Source: Kiritimatiellales bacterium (lineage in GTDB: Bacteria > Verrucomicrobiota > Kiritimatiellia > Kiritimatiellales > Pontiellaceae). Taken from it: 8,260 nt of DNA. Each line of letters begins with the position of its first letter. Within the stretch, counting starts at the first letter, position 1. The notes under the pieces are model-generated. The model searched no databases. It saw nothing but the letters and a program-made list of their open reading frames with translations, and was not told the DNA's origin. Of the stretch, positions 1-6,037 are shown piece after piece. Both the position numbers and the translations under genes were made by a program. Where the stretch lies: the NCBI GenBank assembly GCA_030588285.1, contig JAUUYK010000030.1, positions 1-8,260 on the forward strand, read 5' to 3'.

Positions 1-1528
1 TCCCATTGACCGTTGCTTTGTCGCCTTGAACATTAACAGCAAGTGTTTTGCCGTTCACGGTTACAGAGTATGCTCCGTCGCCACCCGCTTCCGCAGCCGG
101 AACATCGGCTGGCATGAGCGATTTCTTACGGACGCCGTTGATTTTTGCTTTACCGAGCAGGAAGTCGATTCCCTTCTGTTCGCAACAGGAAGAGATGAAT
201 ACATTTTCGTCGCAGTGATCGGTAATTCCGGCTTCGTCGAGTCTCTTCTTCGCGGCGGCCACACCTTTTTTCGGGTTGGCATCGTTGAGGTCTACGGGAT
301 TTGCGGTGGTGGGTTCAAGTCCCATCTTTTCGGAGGCCAGTTTAACGAGTTCCGCATCAGGTTCGGTTGGGGTTTTACCGAAGTAACCGAGAATCATTTT
401 ACCGTAGCCATCTGCAAATTTTTCCCACGGGCCGAACATCACGTTGTTGAATGCCTGTTGGAAGTAGAACTGCGAAACCGGCGTAACCGATGTTGCAAAT
501 CCACCGCGACGAACCACTTCGCTCATCGCTTTGATGCAGTCTTCGTATTTGTCCATCAGGTTGTTGTCGCGCATCATCTGCGTGTTGGCGGTCAATGCGC
601 CACCAGGCATCGGCGACCATGGAATCATCGGTTCAATCGAGAGGGCTTCCGGCGGAATTACATAGTCACTCATGCATTCTTTGAAGACGGTAGAGGCATA
701 CATCATTTTGTCGATGTCAACATCCAGCTCGTAGTCTTCACCACGCAGCGCGTGCCAAAGTGTGGCGACATCCGGCTGACAGGTTCCGCCAGAGGCTGGA
801 GCAAGCGAGCAGTCGACTTGATCGGCGCCGGCTTTAATGGCGGCGATATAGCCGACCGTAGCGATCCCGGCAGTTTCATGGGAATGGAAGGCAATCTTGG
901 TGTTGCCAGGCAGCATTTTACGAGCGGCCTTGATCGTGTCATATACTTTTTTGGGGACGGCGGTTCCTGAAGCATCTTTGAAACAGACGCTGGTGAATGG
1001 AATTTCAGCGTCGAGAATGTTTTGCAGGGTCTTGATGTAGAATTCAACATCGTGCGCGCCGGAACAACCGGGTGGTAGTTCCATCATGGTGACCACTACT
1101 TCGTGGTTCAGACCATGGTTGGTGATGGATTTACCGGAGTCGATCAGGTTGTTAACGTCGTTAAGGGCGTCGAAGTTCCGAATGGTGGTCATGCCGTGTT
1201 TTTTGAACATTTTGGCATGCAGGTCGATGATATCGCGCGACTGCGAATCGAGGCTTACCACGTTAATGCCGCGCGACAGAGTTTGCAGGTCGGCATCAGG
1301 TCCAACGGTTTCGCGGAAGCGATCCATCATATCGAAGGCAGATTCGTTGCAATAGAAAAAGGGGGCTTGGAAACGCGCACCGCCACCGGCTTCGAAATGA
1401 GTTTGTCCTGCTTCTACACAGACCTTAACGGCAGGGAGGAAATCTTCGGTTAATACGCGCGCTCCATAAACAGACTGGAAGCCGTCACGAAATGCGGTGT
1501 TCATGATATGAATGGTTTTTTTAGCCAC
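1..1528 (-). CDS. oadA: OadA-like biotin-dependent carboxyltransferase subunit (oxaloacetate decarboxylase alpha / pyruvate carboxylase B family), C-terminus off window
   Basis: The gene starts at a GTG (1528-1526) and runs to the left edge with no stop, giving 509 visible residues. Residues 1 to about 300 form the HMGL-like carboxyltransferase barrel: RDGFQS (14-19), GGGARFQ (48-54), SRGIN (85-89), FKDASG with the probable carbamylated lysine K184, and the metal-site pair HSH (215-217). A conserved PYC/OadA region follows (PGGALT 308-313, SVTPVSQ 347-353, FGKTP 383-387). The last residues (SVTVNGKTLAV) resemble the lead-in to a biotinyl domain, which would lie beyond the window. In the family, this subunit transfers carboxylate from oxaloacetate to biotin in the cytoplasm, and the membrane partner then decarboxylates carboxybiotin while exporting Na+. 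Several usually conserved pocket residues differ (see findings), so the exact substrate is uncertain. The family is secure; the oxaloacetate role is inferred mainly from the oadG neighbour. An ATG at codon 9 is a less likely start because a good AGGAG precedes the GTG. Confidence 0.88.
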   Translation of the reverse strand, partial: MAKKTIHIMNTAFRDGFQSVYGARVLTEDFLPAVKVCVEAGQTHFEAGGGARFQAPFFYCNESAFDMMDRFRETVGPDADLQTLSRGINVVSLDSQSRDIIDLHAKMFKKHGMTTIRNFDALNDVNNLIDSGKSITNHGLNHEVVVTMMELPPGCSGAHDVEFYIKTLQNILDAEIPFTSVCFKDASGTAVPKKVYDTIKAARKMLPGNTKIAFHSHETAGIATVGYIAAIKAGADQVDCSLAPASGGTCQPDVATLWHALRGEDYELDVDIDKMMYASTVFKECMSDYVIPPEALSIEPMIPWSPMPGGALTANTQMMRDNNLMDKYEDCIKAMSEVVRRGGFATSVTPVSQFYFQQAFNNVMFGPWEKFADGYGKMILGYFGKTPTEPDAELVKLASEKMGLEPTTANPVDLNDANPKKGVAAAKKRLDEAGITDHCDENVFISSCCEQKGIDFLLGKAKINGVRKKSLMPADVPAAEAGGDGAYSVTVNGKTLAVNVQGDKATVNG

Positions 1529-1535
1529 AATAATT

Positions 1536-1540
1536 CTCCT
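1536..1540 (-). promoter_or_regulatory. Ribosome binding site deciding the GTG start of oadA
   Basis: On the minus strand AGGAG stands 7 bases before the GTG at 1528. The next in-frame ATG is eight codons downstream and has no comparable purine-rich site, so the GTG start is preferred. Confidence 0.75.
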
Positions 1541-1557
1541 GTTTGATTAGTCTAATT

Positions 1558-1782
1558 TTATCCGCGTTTTGCACGAATCGCCGCGAGGGCTACTGCAACT
1601 TCCGCAACCGAATCCATTGCAACCTTCTGCGCTACCACAGGTTCATCTTTCGGAAATAAATATGCAAACTTATCGAAGAATGCGGCCGATCCGTTCATCG
1701 CTAGAATAAGCAATACGAGAAAGCTAAATACCGTTGCCATACCAATAACCATCAGGACAACGCCTTGCATGAGAAGTTCCAT
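1558..1782 (-). CDS. oadG: OadG-like gamma subunit of a sodium-pump decarboxylase
   Basis: This is a 74-residue protein with a single hydrophobic segment near the N-terminus (about residues 7-29, rich in V, L, M, I and F). A short soluble tail ends in an alanine-rich stretch (AVALAAIRA) typical of OadG-type subunits. In the family, this subunit anchors the peripheral alpha subunit to the membrane beta subunit and helps assemble the Na+-pumping decarboxylase. It lies 29 bases upstream of oadA on the same strand, so the two are very likely co-transcribed in the order gamma-alpha; no beta subunit is visible. A GGAG lies 10 bases before the ATG at 1782. A second ATG at codon 5 is a possible alternative start. 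The call rests on size, topology and neighbour, since the family is poorly conserved in sequence. Confidence 0.8.
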   Translation of the reverse strand: MELLMQGVVLMVIGMATVFSFLVLLILAMNGSAAFFDKFAYLFPKDEPVVAQKVAMDSVAEVAVALAAIRAKRG

Positions 1783-1916
1783 TTCCTATAGTCTCCATTT
1801 ATTTACGTATAATGATCTATTTTTATACGGACAATGAAATTATATGGCTAGTGAAAAATAAGAATTTCCGATCGCGCCAACTCTTTAAACAGCATCTAAA
1901 TAGGAAAACCACCCCC
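1783..1916. promoter_or_regulatory. Divergent promoter region between oadG and birA
   Basis: This 134-base AT-rich spacer separates the start codons of oadG (minus) and birA (plus), so promoters for both should lie here. It holds a TATAAT on the plus strand at 1808-1813 and a TATAAT on the minus strand at 1844-1839. Either could be a -10 box for its direction, but neither has a recognisable -35 partner at 16-18 bases, so the assignment is tentative. An in-frame ATG at 1812 would extend BirA by 35 residues. It has no ribosome binding site and the added residues do not look like a biotin-ligase N-terminus. Confidence 0.4.
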
Positions 1917-2651
1917 ATGGATTTCAACATTGAATGGTTCGACAAATTGAACTCAACAAACACCTGCCTGCATGATCGTTTTTGTCACGACCCGAAACTC
2001 CCCAGCGGTTCTATTATCGCTGCGCGCGAGCAAACCGCCGGACGAGGCCGAATGAAACGAAAATGGCTCTCCTCCCCCGACACCAATTTATGTTTTTCCC
2101 TATTTATCGAAACCGCTGCCGAATTAATTGCTGTCCCCTCCTTGACCATGGCCGCCACGTTAGCGGTGACCGAACAGCTCAATTCAATGCGCATTCCCGC
2201 CACCGCAAAATGGCCAAACGACGTATTGGTTGGGGGGGGGAAGATTTGCGGCATTCTCTCCGAACGCGTTGAATCGACCGCATTCAACCGCTCCGGCATC
2301 ATCATTGGCATTGGACTTAATGTAAATATGCCAACCGCAGAAGCCGCCGCCATCGACCGCCCCGCCACCTCCATACTCATAGAAAGCGGGCAGGCTCACC
2401 CTTTAAATAAAATCTTAGACCAACTCCTCCCATTGCTTGACTACTGGATCGTCGAATGGGAAAAAGGTGGCTTTTCCGCCCTCCGACACGGTTGGACGGA
2501 AAAGGCTGGGCCCATTGGAAAACCATTAACCGTGCATGACGGCGATATTAAAAAAAGGGGGACTCTCGCCGGATTTGGTGATCACGGCGAGCTCCTACTC
2601 CAAACTATCGACGGCCTCGAGACCATCTGGTCAGGAGATATTTATTCATGA
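1917..2651 (+). CDS. birA: Biotin--[carboxylase/decarboxylase carrier] ligase, short form without DNA-binding domain
   Basis: This 244-residue enzyme activates biotin with ATP to biotinyl-AMP and transfers it to a lysine of carrier domains. Visible motifs are STN (13-15), the adenylate-binding loop GRGRMKRKW (42-50), KWPND (98-102, with the biotinyl-AMP lysine K98), KICGILSE (109-116) and GIGLNVN (131-137). The C-terminal SH3-like domain follows from about residue 195. There is no N-terminal winged helix, so this is a ligase only and not a biotin-operon repressor like E. coli BirA. I chose the ATG at 1917 because it begins the usual catalytic-domain N-terminus and has AGGA at 1902-1905 upstream. 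The obvious client is the OadA protein encoded divergently. One difference is that the loop position normally written GRGRxGR carries K47 in place of glycine. The coding run of nine G at 2232-2240 keeps frame. Confidence 0.93.
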   Translation: MDFNIEWFDKLNSTNTCLHDRFCHDPKLPSGSIIAAREQTAGRGRMKRKWLSSPDTNLCFSLFIETAAELIAVPSLTMAATLAVTEQLNSMRIPATAKWPNDVLVGGGKICGILSERVESTAFNRSGIIIGIGLNVNMPTAEAAAIDRPATSILIESGQAHPLNKILDQLLPLLDYWIVEWEKGGFSALRHGWTEKAGPIGKPLTVHDGDIKKRGTLAGFGDHGELLLQTIDGLETIWSGDIYS

Positions 2652-3097
2652 AAAATACCATTCTATTCCTTTTTATGGTCGCACTATTGAGTGGTTGCGC
2701 CACCAGCCGACGGTATCGCGTTCCGCGGAGCCAAAAGCCAGAAATCATCACCCTGGAAACCACCGGCTATTGCAAATGCGAAAAATGCTGCGGCTGGAAA
2801 CGCAACTGGAAATTTAAACCGGTCGTGGCATATGGCCCCAACAAAGGCCGGCCCAAAGCCGTCGGCATTACCGCCAGCGGCACCGTAGCCGACTGGGGAA
2901 CCATCGCCGCCGACACGCGCCACTACCCCTTCGGCACCATTATGCATATTCCCGACTACGGCTGGGGGCGCGTCGAAGACATCGGGGGGGGCATCAAAGG
3001 CCTGCATATCGACCTCTACCACTCCTCCCACAAAAAAGCCCTTAAATGGGGCCGCGAACAAAAAAAAGTCCGCGTCTGGAAACCACAGAGAAAATAG
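2648..3097 (+). CDS. 3D-domain lipoprotein, probable cell-wall-associated protein
   Basis: This is a 149-residue protein. It has a short hydrophobic signal and a lipobox LSGC with the lipidated cysteine at C17, so it is likely exported and anchored in a membrane. Residues about 72-135 match the 3D domain, named for three conserved aspartates seen here as D89 (AADTRHYPFGT), D111 (VEDIGGGIKG) and D122 (HIDLYHSS). That fold is a double-psi beta barrel found in MltA-type lytic transglycosylases and in Rpf/YuiC-like peptidoglycan enzymes. A cysteine cluster, YCKCEKCCG (41-49), precedes it, as in other stand-alone 3D proteins. A role in peptidoglycan cleavage is a family-based inference and is not shown here. 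The ATG overlaps the birA stop by 4 bases (ATGA), so translation is probably coupled. An eight-G run lies at 2984-2991 within the 3D domain. It ends in TAG. Confidence 0.85.
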   Translation: MKNTILFLFMVALLSGCATSRRYRVPRSQKPEIITLETTGYCKCEKCCGWKRNWKFKPVVAYGPNKGRPKAVGITASGTVADWGTIAADTRHYPFGTIMHIPDYGWGRVEDIGGGIKGLHIDLYHSSHKKALKWGREQKKVRVWKPQRK

Positions 3098-3130
3098 TTC
3101 CAGTTTTTTACGGTTTTCCGCGGCATCTAG

Positions 3131-3161
3131 CCTATAGTATCGCGCTTTTCGAGGAAATATT
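3131..3161 (+). promoter_or_regulatory. Possible promoter and ribosome binding site for rbfA
   Basis: The 64-base gap before rbfA contains TATAGT (3133-3138), a weak -10 candidate without a clear -35. A strong GAGGA (3151-3155) lies 6 bases before the rbfA ATG. The ribosome binding site is convincing. The promoter is only a possibility, and read-through from birA is equally open because no terminator is seen in the gap. Confidence 0.35.
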
Positions 3162-3548
3162 ATGGGAACACCACGCTTAGTCCGGGTCAATGAATTATTA
3201 AAACGAGAAATTGCGGAGGATTTATACCGCAACTACGTCGCATCCGATTTCGATGCCGCATCCCTCACCGTCACCCGCGTTGAATGCGCCTCTGACCTGC
3301 GTGATGCCAACGTCTTCATCTCTATTTTTAGGCATGAAGATGAACGCGACAAGATGATTAGCTACCTCAACCGCCATCGGCAGGAAATCATTAAAATGAT
3401 GATTAAGCGAGTGAAGCTTAAATACACCCCGCGCCTCCACATCATCCTCGATGAATCGCTCGAAGGCGGCGACAACATCCTCTCGCTACTCGCCGATATG
3501 GAACGCGAAAATCCTGAAATTTTTAACGATAACAAAAAGAAATCATGA
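3162..3548 (+). CDS. rbfA: Ribosome-binding factor A
   Basis: This is a 128-residue protein of the usual RbfA length with a type-II KH fold. Visible family features are the N-terminal RLVRVNELLKREIAEDL helix (5-21), TRVECASDLRDANVFISIF (38-56, matching the family's VxxVxxSxDLxxAxVYxS strand-helix-strand) and the C-terminal RLHIILDES followed by a helix (91-112). RbfA binds the 30S subunit and helps mature the 5' end of 16S rRNA, and is needed for growth in the cold. The gene overlaps truB by 4 bases, the classic rbfA-truB pairing. The usual upstream neighbours nusA and infB are absent; birA and a lipoprotein gene stand there instead. Confidence 0.93.
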   Translation: MGTPRLVRVNELLKREIAEDLYRNYVASDFDAASLTVTRVECASDLRDANVFISIFRHEDERDKMISYLNRHRQEIIKMMIKRVKLKYTPRLHIILDESLEGGDNILSLLADMERENPEIFNDNKKKS

Positions 3549-4276
3549 GACACCGCAAAGGACGCAAACGCGAGCCCGATCCCTTCGATGGCATCCTGCT
3601 CATCAACAAACCGACCGAATGGACCTCCCACGATGTCGTCGCCAAAATCCGCAACCACTTTAAATTTAGTAAAGTTGGCCACGGGGGCACGCTCGATCCC
3701 CTCGCAACTGGACTGCTCGTGTTGCTCATTGGAAAAGGCACCAAACTTTCCGACCGCATCATGACCGGCGACAAAACCTACGAAGGGGTAATCCGCCTAG
3801 GCGTCACCACCAACTCGCAAGATGCCGACGGTGAAATCCTCGCAGAAAAAGACGCCTCACATATCACCCGCGAAAACATCGAGGACGCCCTACAAAACTA
3901 TCTCGGCGACATCGAACAAATTCCACCGATGGTTTCTGCCATCAAAAAAGATGGCGTAGCCCTCTATAAGCTGGCGCGCAAAGGAATTGAGATCGAACGT
4001 GAGCCGCGCAAAATCCACGTCTTCAGTTTTGAGATTCTAGAATTCACCAACCCGACCGTGCGCTTCCGCGTAAAAAGCACTAAAGGCACCTATGTCCGCA
4101 CCCTTGCCCACGATCTGGGCAATGACCTCGGCGTCGGTGGCAGTCTCGATGCCCTCTGCCGCACCGAGTCTGGCCCACTGAATCTGAATAACGCCTACTC
4201 CATGGATGAAATCCTCGCCTGTGACCGCGAAACTATCGGCGAAAAAATGATTCTCCTCGATGAATTAAACGCATGA
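3545..4276 (+). CDS. truB: tRNA pseudouridine-55 synthase
   Basis: This 243-residue enzyme converts U55 of the tRNA T-loop to pseudouridine. The catalytic aspartate is D51 in GGTLDPLATG (47-56). Other conserved blocks are GILLINKPTEWTSHDVV (16-32), KTYEGVIRLG (77-86), QIPPMVSAIKKDG (125-137) with LYKLARKG (140-147), and KGTYVRTLAHDLG (180-192). The protein is shorter than E. coli TruB, so the C-terminal PUA-like extension is missing or very short, as in many bacteria. The motif usually written GHTG reads GHGG (45-48) here, while the nucleophile is intact. The ATG lies within the rbfA stop (ATGA), and the truB stop overlaps ribF in the same way. Confidence 0.95.
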   Translation: MRHRKGRKREPDPFDGILLINKPTEWTSHDVVAKIRNHFKFSKVGHGGTLDPLATGLLVLLIGKGTKLSDRIMTGDKTYEGVIRLGVTTNSQDADGEILAEKDASHITRENIEDALQNYLGDIEQIPPMVSAIKKDGVALYKLARKGIEIEREPRKIHVFSFEILEFTNPTVRFRVKSTKGTYVRTLAHDLGNDLGVGGSLDALCRTESGPLNLNNAYSMDEILACDRETIGEKMILLDELNA

Positions 4277-5202
4277 AAATAATTCATTCACTAGCCGAGT
4301 TCTCCGATTCAACCACCCCCGTCATTTTAGCCGCTGGATGTTTCGACGGCCTGCACATTGGCCACACCGCCGTCATCCAAGTGGCCATCGACCGAGCTCG
4401 CGCCATCGGCGGCGAAGCGTGGGTTTTCACCTTCGACCCCCACCCCGCCAAAGTACTCAGCCCGGACCGCGCACCCGCGTTAATTTTTACGACACAACAG
4501 CAATCGCGCCAGCTGCAAGAAATCGGCGTCGGCGGTTGCATTCTCCAGCCCTTCACCCTCGACTTCATGAAACAAGAGCCGCTCGATTTTTTCAACGACC
4601 TCCGCCGACACATCCCCGGGCTTGCCGGAATTTCTGTGGGCGAAGACTGGTCGTTCGGGCGCAACCGTTCCGGCACCGCCGAACTACTCACCCAACTCTG
4701 CGGCAAGCATAACCTATTTTTCTCGGCCCACCCTCCCGTTTGCTGGAAGAATGAACGCGTCTCCAGCACCCGCATTCGCGAGGCCGTAAAATTGGGCCAC
4801 CTCTCCAGTGCCACAAGCATGCTCGGTCGGCCAATCAGCACCATTGGCATCGTTGAACACGGCGAAAAAATCGGCCGGAAATTGGGCTATCCCACGGCCA
4901 ATATCGACCCCGAAAATGACATGCTGCCCCCCCGCGGAATCTATGCCGCAAAACTCCGCATTGGAAACCTGCACCACAACGCTGCCGCCTACATCGGTCA
5001 TCGCGGCACCTTCCACGAAAATGAACCACAGGTGCTCGAAGTTCACCTGCTCGACGAAACCGAAATCGATCTCTACGGCCAGCACGTTGAAGTCAGCTAT
5101 ATTGAATACATTCGAGGCGACCAGGTTTTTGACGATGCCGAAGCCCTCAAAAAACAAATAAAACGCGATCTCACCGCCATCCGAAACGCGCTAAAAAAAT
5201 AG
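4273..5202 (+). CDS. ribF: Bifunctional riboflavin kinase / FMN adenylyltransferase
   Basis: This 309-residue protein phosphorylates riboflavin to FMN and adenylates FMN to FAD. The N-terminal half is a nucleotidyltransferase with GCFDGLHIGH (22-31), FTFDPHP (52-58) and the SSTRIR motif (164-169). The C-terminal half is a flavokinase with GRKLGYPTANI (201-211), RGIYAA (221-226) and the catalytic-glutamate region VLEVHLLD (254-261, E256). The length is standard. In the flavokinase half, a block usually close to N-I-G-x-R-P-T-F reads YIGHRGTF (240-247). This is unusual, but the catalytic motifs remain. It overlaps truB by 4 bases (ATGA) and ends in TAG. rpsO, often the next gene, is absent. Confidence 0.95.
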   Translation: MKIIHSLAEFSDSTTPVILAAGCFDGLHIGHTAVIQVAIDRARAIGGEAWVFTFDPHPAKVLSPDRAPALIFTTQQQSRQLQEIGVGGCILQPFTLDFMKQEPLDFFNDLRRHIPGLAGISVGEDWSFGRNRSGTAELLTQLCGKHNLFFSAHPPVCWKNERVSSTRIREAVKLGHLSSATSMLGRPISTIGIVEHGEKIGRKLGYPTANIDPENDMLPPRGIYAAKLRIGNLHHNAAAYIGHRGTFHENEPQVLEVHLLDETEIDLYGQHVEVSYIEYIRGDQVFDDAEALKKQIKRDLTAIRNALKK

Positions 5203-5381
5203 CTAGCAAACTCTATATTTTAACCTTCCAAGTTTTCTCTATAGCTCCCGTGCTCAACTGGAAAGAAACTCCCTCTGTTCGCTCGCGTACCCCCTAAAAA
5301 TCCAGATTCGCTCTATTCACTAGCCGAGAGCAGGATTGAATTAGATAAAAAACTAAAAGAGAGGGATGCCTTCAGAGGAAC
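5203..5381. other. Gene-free stretch after ribF with a fragmentary open frame
   Basis: I see no intact gene and no intrinsic terminator for ribF here. One plus-strand frame is open from 5245 to the TGA at 5383-5385. Its end reads like protein (SLAESRIELDKKLKERDAF) but it has no start codon or ribosome binding site. That TGA overlaps the ATG of the following broken frame as ATGA, which could mean two coupled genes have decayed here. I cannot assign the fragment to a family. Confidence 0.3.
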
Positions 5382-5867
5382 ATGACAGATTTCGTTGTCG
5401 AGTTTATCAATAATGCATTTCATCCCAATCTCACAAATAAGTGTTCAGTTGCCCCAAGTAGAATTAGATATTTAATCTATCAATCATTGAGCGGTGAAAT
5501 TACCGCCATAAAAATTAAAAACGTTACGCATCAAGAAGCATACTTCACAGCATTCTGCATGCTAAGAAATGATGAGTAGTCTGATCTAGAGGTTCAAAAG
5601 GTTATGACAGTGTTGATTGAGGAGTTAGATCTGGATATTCCTCGGCTGAGTGATAAATCCTATCGAAATGATTACAACACATGGTGGGACAACCTAACCC
5701 AAGAAGAGAAAAAGTAGAAAAAAATTGAAGCGAAAAAAGAGCATCAAAAAGACCGTATAAAAAAATGGAACCAGCAAGAGGCAGAACCGTGGCATGAAGA
5801 GTGGAGGCCGTCAAAACTCTTTCGTAAATCGACCGGCTCGACCGCCAGTACCACCTTTAAATTTTGA
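5382..5867 (+). pseudogene. Degraded reading frame with two in-frame TAG codons, unknown family
   Basis: From the ATG at 5382 one frame reads through to a TGA at 5865-5867 (162 codons) except for TAG at 5577-5579 and TAG at 5715-5717. The segments on both sides of each TAG look like protein: about 65 mixed residues, then LEVQKVMTVLIEELDLDIPRL and a tryptophan-bearing stretch, then a very charged tail rich in K, E and Q. Base composition is unlike the neighbours: 5461-5520 has 16 G/C in 60. TAG ends intact genes at 3097 and 5202, so recoding is unlikely and the simplest reading is a nonsense-mutated, probably acquired gene. The first 65 codons alone could still be a short gene. An AGAGGA lies only 3 bases before the ATG, which is a poor spacing. 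I do not recognise the family. Confidence 0.45.
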
Positions 5868-5983
5868 TTTATGTGAAAGATTACCGACCCCTGGGTTAAG
5901 CGGAGTCGGCAGCCTTATTTCATCCACAAATCTGGAGAGGGGGTCGATTCTCGGTCGCTTACACCCCTTTTTTATAACTAGGC
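5868..5983. other. Intergenic stretch without a supported gene
   Basis: This is the spacer between the broken plus-strand frame and the terminator of the minus-strand small gene. It holds one imperfect inverted repeat, listed separately, and GACCCC/GGGGTC-type sequence near 5886-5891 and 5941-5945. I see no tRNA and no credible coding frame. Confidence 0.4.
5884..5909. repeat. Imperfect inverted repeat, REP-like hairpin
   Basis: CCGACCCC (5884-5891) and GGAGTCGG (5902-5909) flank a 10-base loop. Seven of eight positions pair on the plus strand. On the minus strand the odd position becomes a U-G wobble, so a minus-strand transcript would fold better. No T run follows on either side, so it is not an intrinsic terminator. 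It could be an extragenic palindrome or a mobile-element remnant. Confidence 0.4.
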
Positions 5984-6010
5984 AAAAAAAGGCCAGCCAA
6001 TAGGCTGACC
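5984..6010 (-). terminator. Intrinsic terminator of the 81-residue minus-strand gene
   Basis: On the minus strand GGTCAGCC, loop TATT, GGCTGGCC form an 8-bp stem (one U-G wobble) at 6010-5991, followed directly by seven T (5990-5984). This is a textbook rho-independent terminator 27 bases after the stop of the small gene. It supports that gene being expressed. Confidence 0.88.
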
Positions 6011-6037
6011 TTTCACCTCTACGATCGCAGCAACTCG

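Noticed and set aside
26..970. Long 314-codon plus-strand open frame opposite oadA
   Set aside because: It is antisense to a clearly recognisable OadA coding frame. Its translation has no family features and it has no ribosome binding site.
2684..3232. 182-codon minus-strand open frame
   Set aside because: It lies antisense across the lipoprotein and the start of rbfA, and is a by-product of GC-rich codon use.
5315..5328. 14-base perfect direct repeat of ribF sequence 4286-4299 in the spacer after ribF
   Set aside because: A 14-base match within 8 kb is not rare enough to claim duplication; roughly 0.1 such pairs are expected by chance, and flanking bases do not match.
5602..5814. 70-codon minus-strand frame with a hydrophobic N-terminal half
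   Set aside because: It is opposite the K/E-rich tail of the degraded frame, whose antisense is naturally hydrophobic. No ribosome binding site or family likeness was seen.
5382..5867. Amber recoding (for example pyrrolysine) to explain the two TAG codons
   Set aside because: TAG is the ordinary stop of two intact genes in the window (3095-3097 and 5200-5202), so decay is the simpler explanation.
5935..5965. tRNA T-arm-like string GGGTCGATTC
   Set aside because: No matching anticodon arm, D-arm or acceptor stem could be built around it on either strand.
5794..6003. 69-codon plus-strand frame
   Set aside because: It runs through the inverted repeat and into the minus-strand terminator, and its translation is proline- and arginine-rich without recognisable features.
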